A model generated the notes under the pieces. It was given only the letters and a program-made list of their open reading frames with translations. It was not told where the DNA came from and ran no database searches. The translations under genes and the position numbers were made by a program. Below, piece after piece: positions 43,640 through 52,218 of a stretch of 64,000 nt of DNA. The DNA comes from Brevibacillus sedimenti. Lineage in GTDB: Bacteria; Bacillota; Bacilli; Brevibacillales; Brevibacillaceae. The stretch spans positions 3,783,001 to 3,847,000 of the forward strand of contig NZ_CP064048.1 of assembly GCF_020923495.1 (NCBI RefSeq), in the 5' to 3' direction. The stretch's first letter is position 1, and the number at the start of each line of letters is the position of its first letter.

Positions 43640-44710
43640 ATGCGTACACTCATGCTTTGCTTGCTGCTGCTGGCGCTGCCGTTGACCGCGACAGCCCTGG
43701 CCCAAGAGCAGCTGCCCCTGGAACAGCTGATCTTGCAGCAGCACTTTACCCAAAAAGAACTGGAGCGCACACTGACGCTGATCAAGCAGGAAGAAAACCG
43801 GCTGCACGGGGAGATCGCCCAGCTGGATCTGGATCTGCAGCGTAAGAAACTGGTGATGGACGCGATGCGCCGCCACGCAGGAGAGGTTGCCAAAGCGTAC
43901 TACACGGGAGAGCGGGCCAACCTGCTGACGCTGCTGTTTGATACGAAAAATTTCAATGATTTTCTGTTGTTGTTTGATTTTCTGCAAATCCTCTACGAAC
44001 GGGATCTGACGAAGCTGGAAGCATACCAGAAGGAACGTGCCGCGATGAGGTCGATGCAGGCGGAGCGGCAAAACCGGCTGACGTTGCTGCAGAATTTGCG
44101 GCAGCAGTACGAGAAGCAGTTGGCGGACATGCTGGCAATCCAGGCGGAAAAGGAGAAAAACGTGCAGATGCTGAGCGACCCGACCAGCGTTCAGGCACTG
44201 ATGGACCACCTCATCACCGATTGGCGGGAACGGGGACTGCCCGCTTTTCAAACGTTTTTCAACGAGCTGTCCAATGTAATGTTCCAGATCTCCGAGTTGG
44301 CGACGCCGGATCGCATCCAATCCAACGGGCTGTTCACGCACACGCTGACGATCCGGCAGGATGAGTTTAACCGCTTCCTGGTCTCCAAGGACGAATTGTT
44401 CAAACATACGCAATTTTCCTTTGACAACAACCAATTGATTGTGGAAGGCTCGTACGACCAGGTACACATGCGGCTGGTCGGCACGTACGAGCTGGTTTCG
44501 ACGAAAGCCTTGAAATTTCACATCAACGAGCTGTACTATGACGGATTCGCCCTGCCTGCCTCGACGATTGAAGAGTTGCAGAAAACGTACGACCTCGGTT
44601 TTTACCCGGAGCTGATCTCCTCCAACATCCAGGTGGAGGGGATCACGCTGGCCAACCAGGAATTAAAGCTGCAGTTGAAGATCAACCTGCCGTTTGGGTT
44701 CAAAAAATAG
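43640..44710 (+). CDS. Secreted coiled-coil protein of unknown function
   Basis: 356 aa from ATG 43640 (AAAGGTGAAG upstream). A clear signal peptide (MRTLMLCLLLLALPLTATALAQ), then two long coiled coils (~residues 23-70 and 115-160) resembling the N-terminal domain of CwlO/FtsX-linked peptidoglycan hydrolases, then a C-terminal beta-rich domain with repeated VEGSYD/VEGITL-type strands. No NlpC/P60 or other hydrolase domain was seen. A cell-wall regulator role is possible but unproven. Confidence 0.8.
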   Translation: MRTLMLCLLLLALPLTATALAQEQLPLEQLILQQHFTQKELERTLTLIKQEENRLHGEIAQLDLDLQRKKLVMDAMRRHAGEVAKAYYTGERANLLTLLFDTKNFNDFLLLFDFLQILYERDLTKLEAYQKERAAMRSMQAERQNRLTLLQNLRQQYEKQLADMLAIQAEKEKNVQMLSDPTSVQALMDHLITDWRERGLPAFQTFFNELSNVMFQISELATPDRIQSNGLFTHTLTIRQDEFNRFLVSKDELFKHTQFSFDNNQLIVEGSYDQVHMRLVGTYELVSTKALKFHINELYYDGFALPASTIEELQKTYDLGFYPELISSNIQVEGITLANQELKLQLKINLPFGFKK

Positions 44711-44775
44711 GGATGGCCGCCGGGACGCCCTGTTCCAAACACGCTTTCGTCTATTTGGGCCGCATTTGGCAGATG

Positions 44776-44804
44776 AAAAAGCCAGCGTTTTGCACTGGCT
44801 TTTT
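44776..44804. terminator. Bidirectional terminator
   Basis: AAAAAGCCAG / CTGGCTTTTT stem between the secreted coiled-coil gene and yqgX, which converge. Confidence 0.9.
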
Positions 44805-44858
44805 CCTTATTCGGCCGCTCGTCCGCTGGGGATGCGGATGACAGCCGGCGACGCTCGG

Positions 44859-45506
44859 TTACCGCAGCAAGCCCGTCACAAACGGGTTGTACAGCTTTTC
44901 CGCTTCGATCGTGGTTTTCGGACCGTGCCCCGGGTAGACGATCGTGTCGTCATCCAGCTCAAACAGTTTGTCCTGAATGCTGATCATCAGTGTCTCGAAA
45001 TTTCCTCCCGGCAGGTCTGTCCGCCCGATGCTTTGGGCAAACAGGACGTCGCCGCCGAAGCAATGCTGTCCCACCACAAACGAGCAGCTCCCCGGCGAGT
45101 GTCCGGGCGTGTGCAGGACGCGGATGGTCAGTCCGGCCAGCTCCAGCGTTTGCCCGTCGGCCAGCTCGTGCTCGGCCGGCTCGCAGACAATGGGTTCTGA
45201 CAAGTGCCAGCGGGTCGAGCCGTTCAGATCGGGATCGGTCAGCCAGCTCTGCTCCAGCGGATGGATGTAGACCGGTGCGCCGGTCAGGGCACGCACCTGA
45301 TTCAGCCCGCCGATGTGGTCCAGATGCGCATGGGTCAGCAGGATGGCGACGATGTTTTTTCCCTTCAGAGCGCGAAGGAGCGCCGCCGGTTCCATCCCCG
45401 GGTCGATCACGATGCTCTGCCCGGTTTCCGGGTTGGTCAAAATGTAGGCGTTGGTTTGAAACGGCCCCAGTACGTATTTCTCAATGGTCAATTGTGGTTC
45501 GTTCAT
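44859..45506 (-). CDS. yqgX: Metallo-beta-lactamase fold hydrolase YqgX (glyoxalase II-like)
   Basis: 215 aa. The metal-binding motif THAHLDHIGG (His59, His61, Asp63, His64), HTPGHSPGS, GGDVLF and YPGHGP are all present. Family members hydrolyse thioesters; given bshC in this genome a bacillithiol or other thiol adduct is a plausible substrate (inference). ATG 45506 is preceded by AAGGAGGTT. Confidence 0.9.
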   Translation of the reverse strand: MNEPQLTIEKYVLGPFQTNAYILTNPETGQSIVIDPGMEPAALLRALKGKNIVAILLTHAHLDHIGGLNQVRALTGAPVYIHPLEQSWLTDPDLNGSTRWHLSEPIVCEPAEHELADGQTLELAGLTIRVLHTPGHSPGSCSFVVGQHCFGGDVLFAQSIGRTDLPGGNFETLMISIQDKLFELDDDTIVYPGHGPKTTIEAEKLYNPFVTGLLR

Positions 45507-45570
45507 GGGTGAACCTCCTTTTTTTATGATACGATATGGATAATACTCAACGTGAAACGGAGTGAGACTG

Positions 45571-46068
45571 TTGAAGCGCATGTACGGTGTGGACATGCAG
45601 GTGCCGGACGGCAAACGGCCCGGCTTCTATGCTCAAGTCATACATAAAATTGGGGATCATGTCAATGTGTTTGACCGCGACGGCCGACTGTTTATTGTAG
45701 AAAGCCCGCACGATCGGGACACCTTGCGGGACATCTTGCAAAAGGCGGGAATGCTGGGCGAAGAATTTACGCTCTGGCTGCTCCCCGAGGGAGCGGACAT
45801 CGCCCACCTGGACGACGTCGGATTCGTCAGTCAAAACGAACACGTGTATCTCTACGCTGACCGCGTCGCCGCGTTTTCAATGGACGCTGCCGCCGGCGAG
45901 GAACGCGACCGCTGGGCCGCTCTGGAGCAGTGCCGGGAACACGTGATCGGAACGCTGCACGCATCGTCATCCCGCCCCACGCTGTACCTCGTGGACGCCA
46001 ACCAGACTGACCTGATCGAAGGAATTGCCCGCGCCTACCGGACGGCCGTCACGTGGTGGAACGAGTGA
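45571..46068 (+). CDS. Uncharacterised acidic soluble protein
   Basis: 165 aa from TTG 45571, with GGAGTG 6 bases upstream (GTG 45562 is an alternative). No membrane segment or signal. The sequence (VIHKIGDHVNVFDRDGRLFIVESPHDRDTLRDILQKAG; TLHASSSRPTLYLVDANQTDLIEGIARAYRTAV) shows no family I recognise. It is divergent from yqgX. Confidence 0.75.
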   Translation: MKRMYGVDMQVPDGKRPGFYAQVIHKIGDHVNVFDRDGRLFIVESPHDRDTLRDILQKAGMLGEEFTLWLLPEGADIAHLDDVGFVSQNEHVYLYADRVAAFSMDAAAGEERDRWAALEQCREHVIGTLHASSSRPTLYLVDANQTDLIEGIARAYRTAVTWWNE

Positions 46069-46085
46069 GACAAGCCCATCTCATG

Positions 46086-46124
46086 AAAAAACCATGCGGC
46101 TTTCCACTCGAGTGAAAGCCGCAT
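46086..46124 (-). terminator. Terminator after the membrane protein at 46136
   Basis: ATGCGGCTTTC / GAAAGCCGCAT stem followed on the minus strand by GGTTTTTTC. Confidence 0.9.
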
Positions 46125-46135
46125 GAATCGCCTCG

Positions 46136-46582
46136 TCAGTTTCTTGGTCCTCTGACCTTTTGTCTTGGCTTGTGCGGAAAGTTGTCGCCGTTGACGTTTT
46201 GTTTCCACCCTTCCAGAATCTTCAAGACGGAGGCAAACAACGGCGATCCAAAGACAGCGACAATCCCCCAGATCCAGGTGCCCACTTTCCACGGATTGTC
46301 GACAAAGGCGGATGGCGCCCCGACGAGAATCAGCGCGGGATCAAGGCCGAGCAGTGCGAAAATGACGCCTGCGGACACGACGGAGATGATCAGATTGCAA
46401 AACTTTTTGTAATGTGTCAGCCGAGCGGCGTGGTTGTGGTCTTCCAACCGGTCTTGTTCGGCCTCGTAATCAGTGGCGAGGAAGGGTACCACCGACTTGA
46501 CTGCTTCCGTCACCCCGGCGGCCGCGCTGGACACCGCCGTGATGTAAATCATAAAGGAAATGGATGAATCCAGACTGACCAT
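46136..46582 (-). CDS. Hypothetical membrane protein
   Basis: 148 aa from ATG 46582 (GGGGGGAG 7 bases upstream). Three hydrophobic segments (SFMIYITAVSSAAAGV, LIISVVSAGVIFALLGL, GTWIWGIVAVFGSPLFASVL) with an acidic middle part (ATDYEAEQDRLEDHNH) and a basic C-terminus. I do not recognise the family; the size and topology recall small phage-type holins, which is only a resemblance. Confidence 0.7.
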   Translation of the reverse strand: MVSLDSSISFMIYITAVSSAAAGVTEAVKSVVPFLATDYEAEQDRLEDHNHAARLTHYKKFCNLIISVVSAGVIFALLGLDPALILVGAPSAFVDNPWKVGTWIWGIVAVFGSPLFASVLKILEGWKQNVNGDNFPHKPRQKVRGPRN

Positions 46583-46736
46583 GTCTACTCCCCCCTCATT
46601 CATGTGTATGGGGGATAAGCCCGACGCATGACCTTCGATGAAACCGTCTCGATGTGCCATCATTGGCAGGTGTTTGCCCGCCGAAAGCGAATACAATCAC
46701 ACGTATGGCAAATTTAGGGAAAGGTGGTAGTCACCC

Positions 46737-47213
46737 GTGCACGATTACGCATTTGTCTGGAAGCAGTACGATCTGGTTCGCGGCATCACTCTGGCGGTAT
46801 TGAAGGATCTGCCCACAGAGCAGGCGGATATCGTTCCGGAAGGCTTTTCCAACAACATCCGCTGGAATCTGGGACATATTCTGACCGTTCAGGAAAGCTG
46901 TATGTACGGTCTCGAATTTACACACCTGCCTGCCTCGTACAAAACGCTGTTCGGACCGGGCACGAAACCGGCGGACTGGCAGGGAGAGGTGCCATCCCTG
47001 TCCACGTTGGCCGAACAGTTGGAAGAGCAAAAGGAGCGAATCAAGCGAACCTTCCGTGAACGGCTCAACCAGGAATTGCCGCAGCCGTTCGTCTTGCGAA
47101 ACACGCAGATGACCACACTGGGCGAGATGTTCGTTTTTTCGCTCTTTCACGAGGGGATGCACATCAGTACAATCAACACACTGAAAAAGGCGCTGGCCAT
47201 AACGCATTCATAA
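46737..47213 (+). CDS. DinB-family protein
   Basis: 158-aa four-helix-bundle protein of the DinB_2 type. The three metal-ligand histidines are recognisable (NLGH, and HEGMH in the last third). Members include thiol-dependent transferases; the substrate is unknown. GTG 46737 is the start, AAGGTGG upstream. Its own terminator is interrupted by IS copy 2, so its transcript should now run into the element. Confidence 0.85.
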   Translation: MHDYAFVWKQYDLVRGITLAVLKDLPTEQADIVPEGFSNNIRWNLGHILTVQESCMYGLEFTHLPASYKTLFGPGTKPADWQGEVPSLSTLAEQLEEQKERIKRTFRERLNQELPQPFVLRNTQMTTLGEMFVFSLFHEGMHISTINTLKKALAITHS

Positions 47214-47308
47214 ACCCCTTTTGCCCGGCTCTTAGAGTGCACCCCTTAAAGTAGACATTGGAAAAACCCCTTGGGATAACCGATGTTACTTTAAGGGGTG
47301 AATTTTTT

Positions 47309-47605
47309 ATGGCTATCAAAGGTCAAAAGTTCAAGCATTATCCTTTGTCGTTGAAAATGGAGGCAATACGATTGCATGTAGAGGAGAAGTGGACATACAG
47401 ACGTATCACTGAGCATTTAGGAATCCAGGATAAGGATCGAGTAAAAAAATGGATGCGGAAATACAAACAACTTGGGGAGTTCGGTCTTTTGGATCAGCGT
47501 GGACGACGTCCAGAGTACATCGATCAAGATCGACATGTGAAAAAATTGAAACGGGAGAACGAAATTCTAAAAAAGTGTTTGGAAATCTGGATGCGGGAGG
47601 TGTAA
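47309..47605 (+). CDS. IS3-family OrfA, copy 2
   Basis: Identical to the copy 1 OrfA: 98 aa, helix-turn-helix and leucine-zipper-like C-terminus, with the A AAA AAG frameshift site at 47569-47575. Free OrfA can act as a repressor in some IS3 elements, so this copy may still have an effect. Confidence 0.9.
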   Translation: MAIKGQKFKHYPLSLKMEAIRLHVEEKWTYRRITEHLGIQDKDRVKKWMRKYKQLGEFGLLDQRGRRPEYIDQDRHVKKLKRENEILKKCLEIWMREV

Positions 47606-47622
47606 GAAAAAAGTATCGTGTG

Positions 47623-48468
47623 ATGGAGAATGTGGCAGCATTGTACCCGATTACCGAACTCTCCAAACTTCTTGGTGTATCGAGGAGTGGGTATTATCGA
47701 TATCTTGCACAGAAGGAGTGGGATAGAGACGGAGAACTGAAACAGCAGATTCAAACCATCTATGATGAACGAAAAGGAATATATGGGTATCGAAGAATTC
47801 AAGCGGAACTCCTTCGTCAATACGGCAAGGTTGTGAATCATAAGAAGGTGTTACGGCTCATGCAAATTCTTGGGCTGAAAGCCATTATTCGTGGCAAACG
47901 AGCGTATCGGAGCACGTATCGAGCGGCTGAATCAGATGGTCGTGTTGCCGAAAATTTGTTGAAGCGTGACTTCACAGCCGAGAAACCGAACCAGAAGTGA
48001 GTCACCGATGTTACCCAGTTTCGTGTAGGAGATCAACGTATCTTCTTATCTGCGATTAAAGACTTGTTTCACAACGAAATCGTGGCGCACCATGTGAGCT
48101 TACACAATGACAATGTCCTTGTCCTAGAGACGTTTCGGAAAGCATTTGAAAAGCATAAGGACGTGACTGGACTGATCGTACACAGCGATCAAGGCTTCCA
48201 GTACACGTCCCATGCATACCACGACATGCTGCAAAAGGTTGGCGCCCGAATCAGCATGTCCCGAAGGAGCAATTGTTTAGACAATTCCCCTATGGAGAGT
48301 TTCTTCTCGCACTTAAAGGCAGAAGCTCTCTATCCTTATGATATTCGAAGTTTGGATGAGGCGCAAAGACGAATTGAGGAGTACATTCGTTTTTACAATG
48401 AGGAGCGTTTGCAAATCAAATTAAATAAGCTGACGCCAGTCGAGTACAGGCGTCAGCATGCGGCCTAA
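47623..48468 (+). pseudogene. IS3-family OrfB, copy 2, nonsense mutation
   Basis: TGG (Trp126) is changed to TGA at 47998-48000, three residues before catalytic Asp129. A second change turns the conserved Gly216 of the RRGNCLDNS motif into Ser. The truncated product keeps the N-terminal part but no catalytic triad. Confidence 0.95.
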
Positions 48469-48599
48469 CGGCCGGGGGTTTTTTAAGTGTCTACAAAATG
48501 GGGTCTTGACCATCTTTCAGCCCGGGCTTTTTTCTTTTCCCGAAGTTCCCCTTCTCAAATCATCCGCCCCGTCCAATCGGCCGCTGTAAGCTGAAAAAT

Positions 48600-48775
48600 G
48601 AAAAACCGCTCCAACAAGGAGCGGTTGTGTCGAGCCCTTCTGCTCTGGGGTACTACCGGTTATTCTCTTTGGCACGTCAGCCTCCATCCATAGAGTCTGT
48701 TACCTAAAGAGCTCGGGTTCCGCCACTTTGACCAAGATCGACTGCATGATCATAAATAACCACGCTTTTTCGCCT
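48600..48775 (-). ncRNA. Candidate structured small RNA downstream of ylaK
   Basis: On the minus strand: GGTTATT (48761-48755) pairs with AATAACC (48664-48658); inside, CTCTTTAGG (48711-48703) pairs with CCAAAGAG (48672-48665); then GAGC / GCTC (48645-48632) and a terminator AACCGCTCC / GGAGCGGTT (48626-48604) followed by TTTTTCATTTTT. No ORF is present apart from a 17-codon frame with no good ribosome binding site. It is either a small RNA or the structured 3' end of ylaK. I recognise no known RNA family. Confidence 0.4.
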
Positions 48776-48860
48776 CCCAAGAAGGCTTGTCGCCGTTGAT
48801 CCATCAATCATCGGGCTCGACGTTTTACAGTATGCGCTGATTTTTGGTTTCTATGCATCC

Positions 48861-50192
48861 CTACAGCAGATCGGCCGCCAACTGCGCCAGCACGCTGCGT
48901 TCCCCTTTTTCAAGCTTGATATGGCCCGCCAGCTTTTGCGTCTTGAACATCTCCACCACGTAGGTCAGTCCGTTGTTGCTCTCGTCCAGATAGGGGTGGT
49001 CGATCTGCTCCGGGTCTCCCATGAGCACAATTTTTGACCCTTCGCCGACCCGGGTCAGGATCGTCTTCACCTCGTGTTTGGTCAGGTTCTGCGCCTCGTC
49101 GATAATGATAAACTGACCGGGAATGGAGCGTCCGCGAATGTACGTCAGTGCCTCCACCTGGGTGCTTCCCATGCCGGCGAGGATCTTGTCCAGATCACCC
49201 GGGTGCTTGGTATTAAACAAATATTCCAAATTATCGTAAATCGGCTGCATCCACGGCCGCAGTTTCTCTTCCTTTTCCCCGGGGAGAAAGCCAATATCTT
49301 TTCCCAGGGGGACAATGGGTCTGGCCACCAGCAGCTTCTTGTACGTCTGCAGGTCCTCGATCTGCAACAGCCCCGCCGCCAACGCCAGGAGTGTTTTGCC
49401 GGTACCAGCCTTGCCCGTCATGGTGACAAGCGGAATCTCCTCCCGCAGCAGCAGTTCCATGGCCATGCGCTGCTGCACGTTGCGGGCGCGAATGCCCCAG
49501 ACCGGATCGTCGCTCGTCACCAACATCTCCAGCGTCCTGCCTTCTGCGTCCACTTTGCCGATCGCGGAGATCGAGGGATTGATCTCGTCTTTTAAAATCA
49601 GGAACTGGTGCGGAAAAAACCGGGTATTGGGAAAACAGGCTGACAGGTTCAGCTTGCGGGAGGCGTAGTACGTTTGAATGATGTGGGAAGCCACTGTCAG
49701 CTTTTCGCAACCAGCATAAATACTGGAGTGCTCGACGACGCGGTCGGACAGGAAATCTTCCGCTTTCAGGCCGAGCGCGTCCGCCTTTACCCGCATCAGG
49801 GCATCTTTGCTGACGAGAATGACGGGACGAGGGCTTGGGGACAGGTTTTCCTCTTCCTGCAAATTTAGCGCTACGGCCAAAATCCGGTTGTCGTTTGTAA
49901 ATTCTGTAAATTGCTTCTGCAGTTTGTGAAGCGATGAGTGATTCAACTCTACGCGAAACAGACCGCCTGTCTCCAGCGTAATGCCCTGATGCAGATGGCC
50001 CAGTTCGCGAAAACTGTCCAACAATCTCGACACGTAACGGGCATTACGGCCAATTTCATCCATATAGCGCTTTTTGGAATCAATTTCTTCCAATACCACG
50101 GCGGGTAGGACGATCTCATTGTCCGCAAAGGAGAACATCGCCCGCGGATCTTGCAGGAGTACGTTGGTGTCCAGTACGTAGATTTTCTTCAA
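48861..50192 (-). CDS. ylaK: YlaK, PIN-PhoH2 NTPase
   Basis: 443 aa. N-terminal PIN nuclease domain (VLDTNVLLQDP, acidic residues at Asp8 and in NDNRILA) and a C-terminal PhoH helicase-like domain with Walker A GKAGTGKT (residues 260-267) and Walker B IIIDEAQN. PhoH2 proteins unwind and cut RNA. TTG 50192 is the start (AGGAGGCG upstream). Next to ylaJ, as in B. subtilis. Confidence 0.93.
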   Translation of the reverse strand: MKKIYVLDTNVLLQDPRAMFSFADNEIVLPAVVLEEIDSKKRYMDEIGRNARYVSRLLDSFRELGHLHQGITLETGGLFRVELNHSSLHKLQKQFTEFTNDNRILAVALNLQEEENLSPSPRPVILVSKDALMRVKADALGLKAEDFLSDRVVEHSSIYAGCEKLTVASHIIQTYYASRKLNLSACFPNTRFFPHQFLILKDEINPSISAIGKVDAEGRTLEMLVTSDDPVWGIRARNVQQRMAMELLLREEIPLVTMTGKAGTGKTLLALAAGLLQIEDLQTYKKLLVARPIVPLGKDIGFLPGEKEEKLRPWMQPIYDNLEYLFNTKHPGDLDKILAGMGSTQVEALTYIRGRSIPGQFIIIDEAQNLTKHEVKTILTRVGEGSKIVLMGDPEQIDHPYLDESNNGLTYVVEMFKTQKLAGHIKLEKGERSVLAQLAADLL

Positions 50193-50387
50193 AGTCTCGC
50201 CTCCTATTACCCATCTTCTCTATTATATGCAGTTGGGGACCGGATGCTCTGCTGTCCGAACGCGATGTATTACAGTGTATGACAAGGGGTGGACGGATAG
50301 ACGAGAGGTAGAAGAATGAAAACGGGGCAGGCAGAACACAATACGACTAACCATCACCTGTACCGCAGCAATCCAGGGAAAGGAAGT

Positions 50388-50996
50388 ATGACCGTGAAAC
50401 GGACAGCGATCTATGTACTGAGCGTCAGCCTGCTCCTCTCCGCCTGCATGACGAACAACAAGCCTCCGGCCAACCAGGCGGCTCCGCAGCCCGGCCAAAC
50501 TGTGCCGGAAACGCAGCGCGTCCAGCAAACCGCCCCGTCCCCAACCTACAACCAGTCGCCGCAGGCAACCGCTGAACGGCTGGTGCGCCTGGCCACGCGG
50601 GTGAAAAACGTCAATGACGCGACGGCGGTGGTCCTGGGCAAGTGGGCGGTCGTCGGCATTGATGTCAACGCCCATCTGGATCGGCCGGAAGTGGGCGTGA
50701 TCAAATACTCGGTGGCGGAAGCGCTGAAAGAAGACCCCCAAGGGGCGAACGCCATCGTCACGGCCGACCCCGATATCGTGCAGCGGCTGCGGGAAATGGC
50801 TGCTGACATCCAACGCGGTCGTCCCGTGACCGGCTTGGCCGAAGAACTGGCGGACATCGTCGGGAGGCTCATGCCGCAGCTGCCGCGCGACGTGCAAAAA
50901 CGGGAAGAGACGCCTACCAGGGAAAACGAACAGCGGATCAACAAAAGCGGCAACTCCAAACCGCAGGGAAATGAAAAAATCCCGGTGAACCGCTGA
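50388..50996 (+). CDS. ylaJ: YhcN/YlaJ-family sporulation lipoprotein
   Basis: 202 aa with a lipoprotein signal (lipobox LLSAC) followed by a Pro/Gln-rich linker and a YhcN_YlaJ domain (ERLVRLATRVKNVNDATAVVLGKWAVVGIDVN). These proteins are found in the forespore membrane and affect germination. The start is ATG 50388 or GTG 50394; AAAGGA fits the GTG spacing better, but either gives the same lipoprotein. Confidence 0.9.
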   Translation: MTVKRTAIYVLSVSLLLSACMTNNKPPANQAAPQPGQTVPETQRVQQTAPSPTYNQSPQATAERLVRLATRVKNVNDATAVVLGKWAVVGIDVNAHLDRPEVGVIKYSVAEALKEDPQGANAIVTADPDIVQRLREMAADIQRGRPVTGLAEELADIVGRLMPQLPRDVQKREETPTRENEQRINKSGNSKPQGNEKIPVNR

Positions 50997-51013
50997 CCAT
51001 CGTCCGAAACAAT

Positions 51014-51052
51014 ACAGGCATTTTCCGGGCTTACGCCCAGGAAAATGCCTGT
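51014..51052. terminator. Hairpin overlapping the metC stop codon
   Basis: Perfect 13-bp stem ACAGGCATTTTCC / GGAAAATGCCTGT. Both sides have only short T runs (TGTATTGTTTC on the minus strand), but it lies between converging ylaJ and metC. Confidence 0.65.
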
Positions 51053-52218
51053 TTGTCGTCTGCCACCTGCTCTGCGGGTCCAAGCGCGTCCAATGCCTGC
51101 TCCAGGTCTTGAAGCAGGTCGACAGCGTCCTCCAGGCCCGCGGAGAGACGGATCAGTCCGTCCGTAATTCCACGCCGCTTACGCTCTGCGGGCGGCATGG
51201 CGGCATGGGACATCATCGCCGGATAGGAAAGAATCGTTTCGACCGCCCCCAGACTGACGGCGACAATCGGAAGCTTGACGCGGTCAAACAGCGCTTTGGC
51301 CCGCTCGCGGCTTCCCACGTCAAAGGAGAGTACCGCCCCGTGTCCGCTCGCCTGCCGATTTTGCAGGTCATGACCGTCGTGTTCCGGCAATCCGGTGTAG
51401 TAGACGCGGCTGACCGCCGGGTGTGTGGAAAGCCAGCGGGCCAGCTTTTCCGCCGTCTGCGTGCTGACGTCCAGACGCGCTTTCAAGGACTTCAAGCCGC
51501 GCAGCACCAGCCAGGAATCCTGCACGCCGAGGATCGCTCCCATGCCGTTTTGGATCATGTAGAGCTGCTCACCCAATGCCGCCTCCTTGGTCACGGCCAA
51601 CCCGGCCACGACGTCACTGTGGCCGCCGATGAACTTGGTCGCGCTGTGGATCACCACGTCCGCGCCCAGCTCCAGAGGCCGCTGATAGTACGGCGTCATA
51701 AACGTATTGTCCACGATCACCAGCAGTCCCCGCTGTTTCGCCAGCGCGCAGACAGCGGCGATGTCCGTCACTTTCAGCGTCGGGTTGGACGGAGTTTCCA
51801 GGTAGATGCCCTTGGTCTCGGGACGGATGGCTGCTTCCACCTGCTCCAACGACGTGGTATCGACAAAGCTGACGGCGATCCCCATGCGGGACAGAACATT
51901 GGTCAAGAAGCGGTAGGTGCCGCCGTATACGTCCTCCGCCACCACGACGTGATCTCCGGCGGAGAACAGCATGAACACACTGGAGATGGCCGCCATACCG
52001 GAAGCAAAGGCGAATCCGCGCTCGCCTCCCTCCAAAACGGCGATTGCCTCTTCCAACGCATGCCGTGTGGGATTGCCCGAACGGGCGTAATCGTAAACGA
52101 CGGGCCGGTCCAGATCAGCCTGGTGAAAGGTGGACGCCTGATAAATGGGCACTGAGGCCGCCCCTGTCACCGGGTCGATACAACTGGTGCCGTGCAGCAG
52201 TTTGGTGGCAAACTTCAT
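51031..52218 (-). CDS. metC: Cystathionine beta-lyase MetC (PLP)
   Basis: Cys/Met-metabolism PLP enzyme, 395 aa; the PLP lysine is Lys195 in SATKFIGGH. It should convert cystathionine to homocysteine. The metI-metC order and the shared SAM riboswitch match B. subtilis metIC; a cystathionine gamma-lyase activity cannot be excluded from sequence alone. ATG 52218 has GGGAGGGAG upstream and overlaps the metI stop (ATGA, 52215-52218). Confidence 0.88.
   Translation of the reverse strand: MKFATKLLHGTSCIDPVTGAASVPIYQASTFHQADLDRPVVYDYARSGNPTRHALEEAIAVLEGGERGFAFASGMAAISSVFMLFSAGDHVVVAEDVYGGTYRFLTNVLSRMGIAVSFVDTTSLEQVEAAIRPETKGIYLETPSNPTLKVTDIAAVCALAKQRGLLVIVDNTFMTPYYQRPLELGADVVIHSATKFIGGHSDVVAGLAVTKEAALGEQLYMIQNGMGAILGVQDSWLVLRGLKSLKARLDVSTQTAEKLARWLSTHPAVSRVYYTGLPEHDGHDLQNRQASGHGAVLSFDVGSRERAKALFDRVKLPIVAVSLGAVETILSYPAMMSHAAMPPAERKRRGITDGLIRLSAGLEDAVDLLQDLEQALDALGPAEQVADDKQAFSWA

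Larger units (their letters stand above)
47233..48512 (+). mobile_element. IS3-family insertion sequence, copy 2 (inactivated)
   Basis: 1280 bp, the same length and orientation as copy 1. I found only two differences, both G to A: 6045/48000 and 6313/48268. Target duplication TCT at 47230-47232 and 48513-48515. The first change puts a stop codon in orfB just before the first catalytic Asp, so this copy cannot make its own transposase; its ends are intact and could be moved in trans by copy 1. Confidence 0.96.
47223..48533 (+). terminator. DinB-gene terminator, split by an IS in its loop
   Basis: Without the IS and one TCT, GCCCGGCT (47223-47230) and AGCCCGGGC (48519-48527) form a hairpin with one bulged base and the loop CTTTC, followed by TTTTTT. 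It starts 10 bases after the DinB-gene stop. The TCT duplication covers the last stem base and the first two loop bases. Confidence 0.85.

Noticed and set aside
48684-48743. 17-codon minus-strand frame as a type I toxin
   Set aside because: No good ribosome binding site and no hydrophobic segment; the region looks like structured RNA instead.
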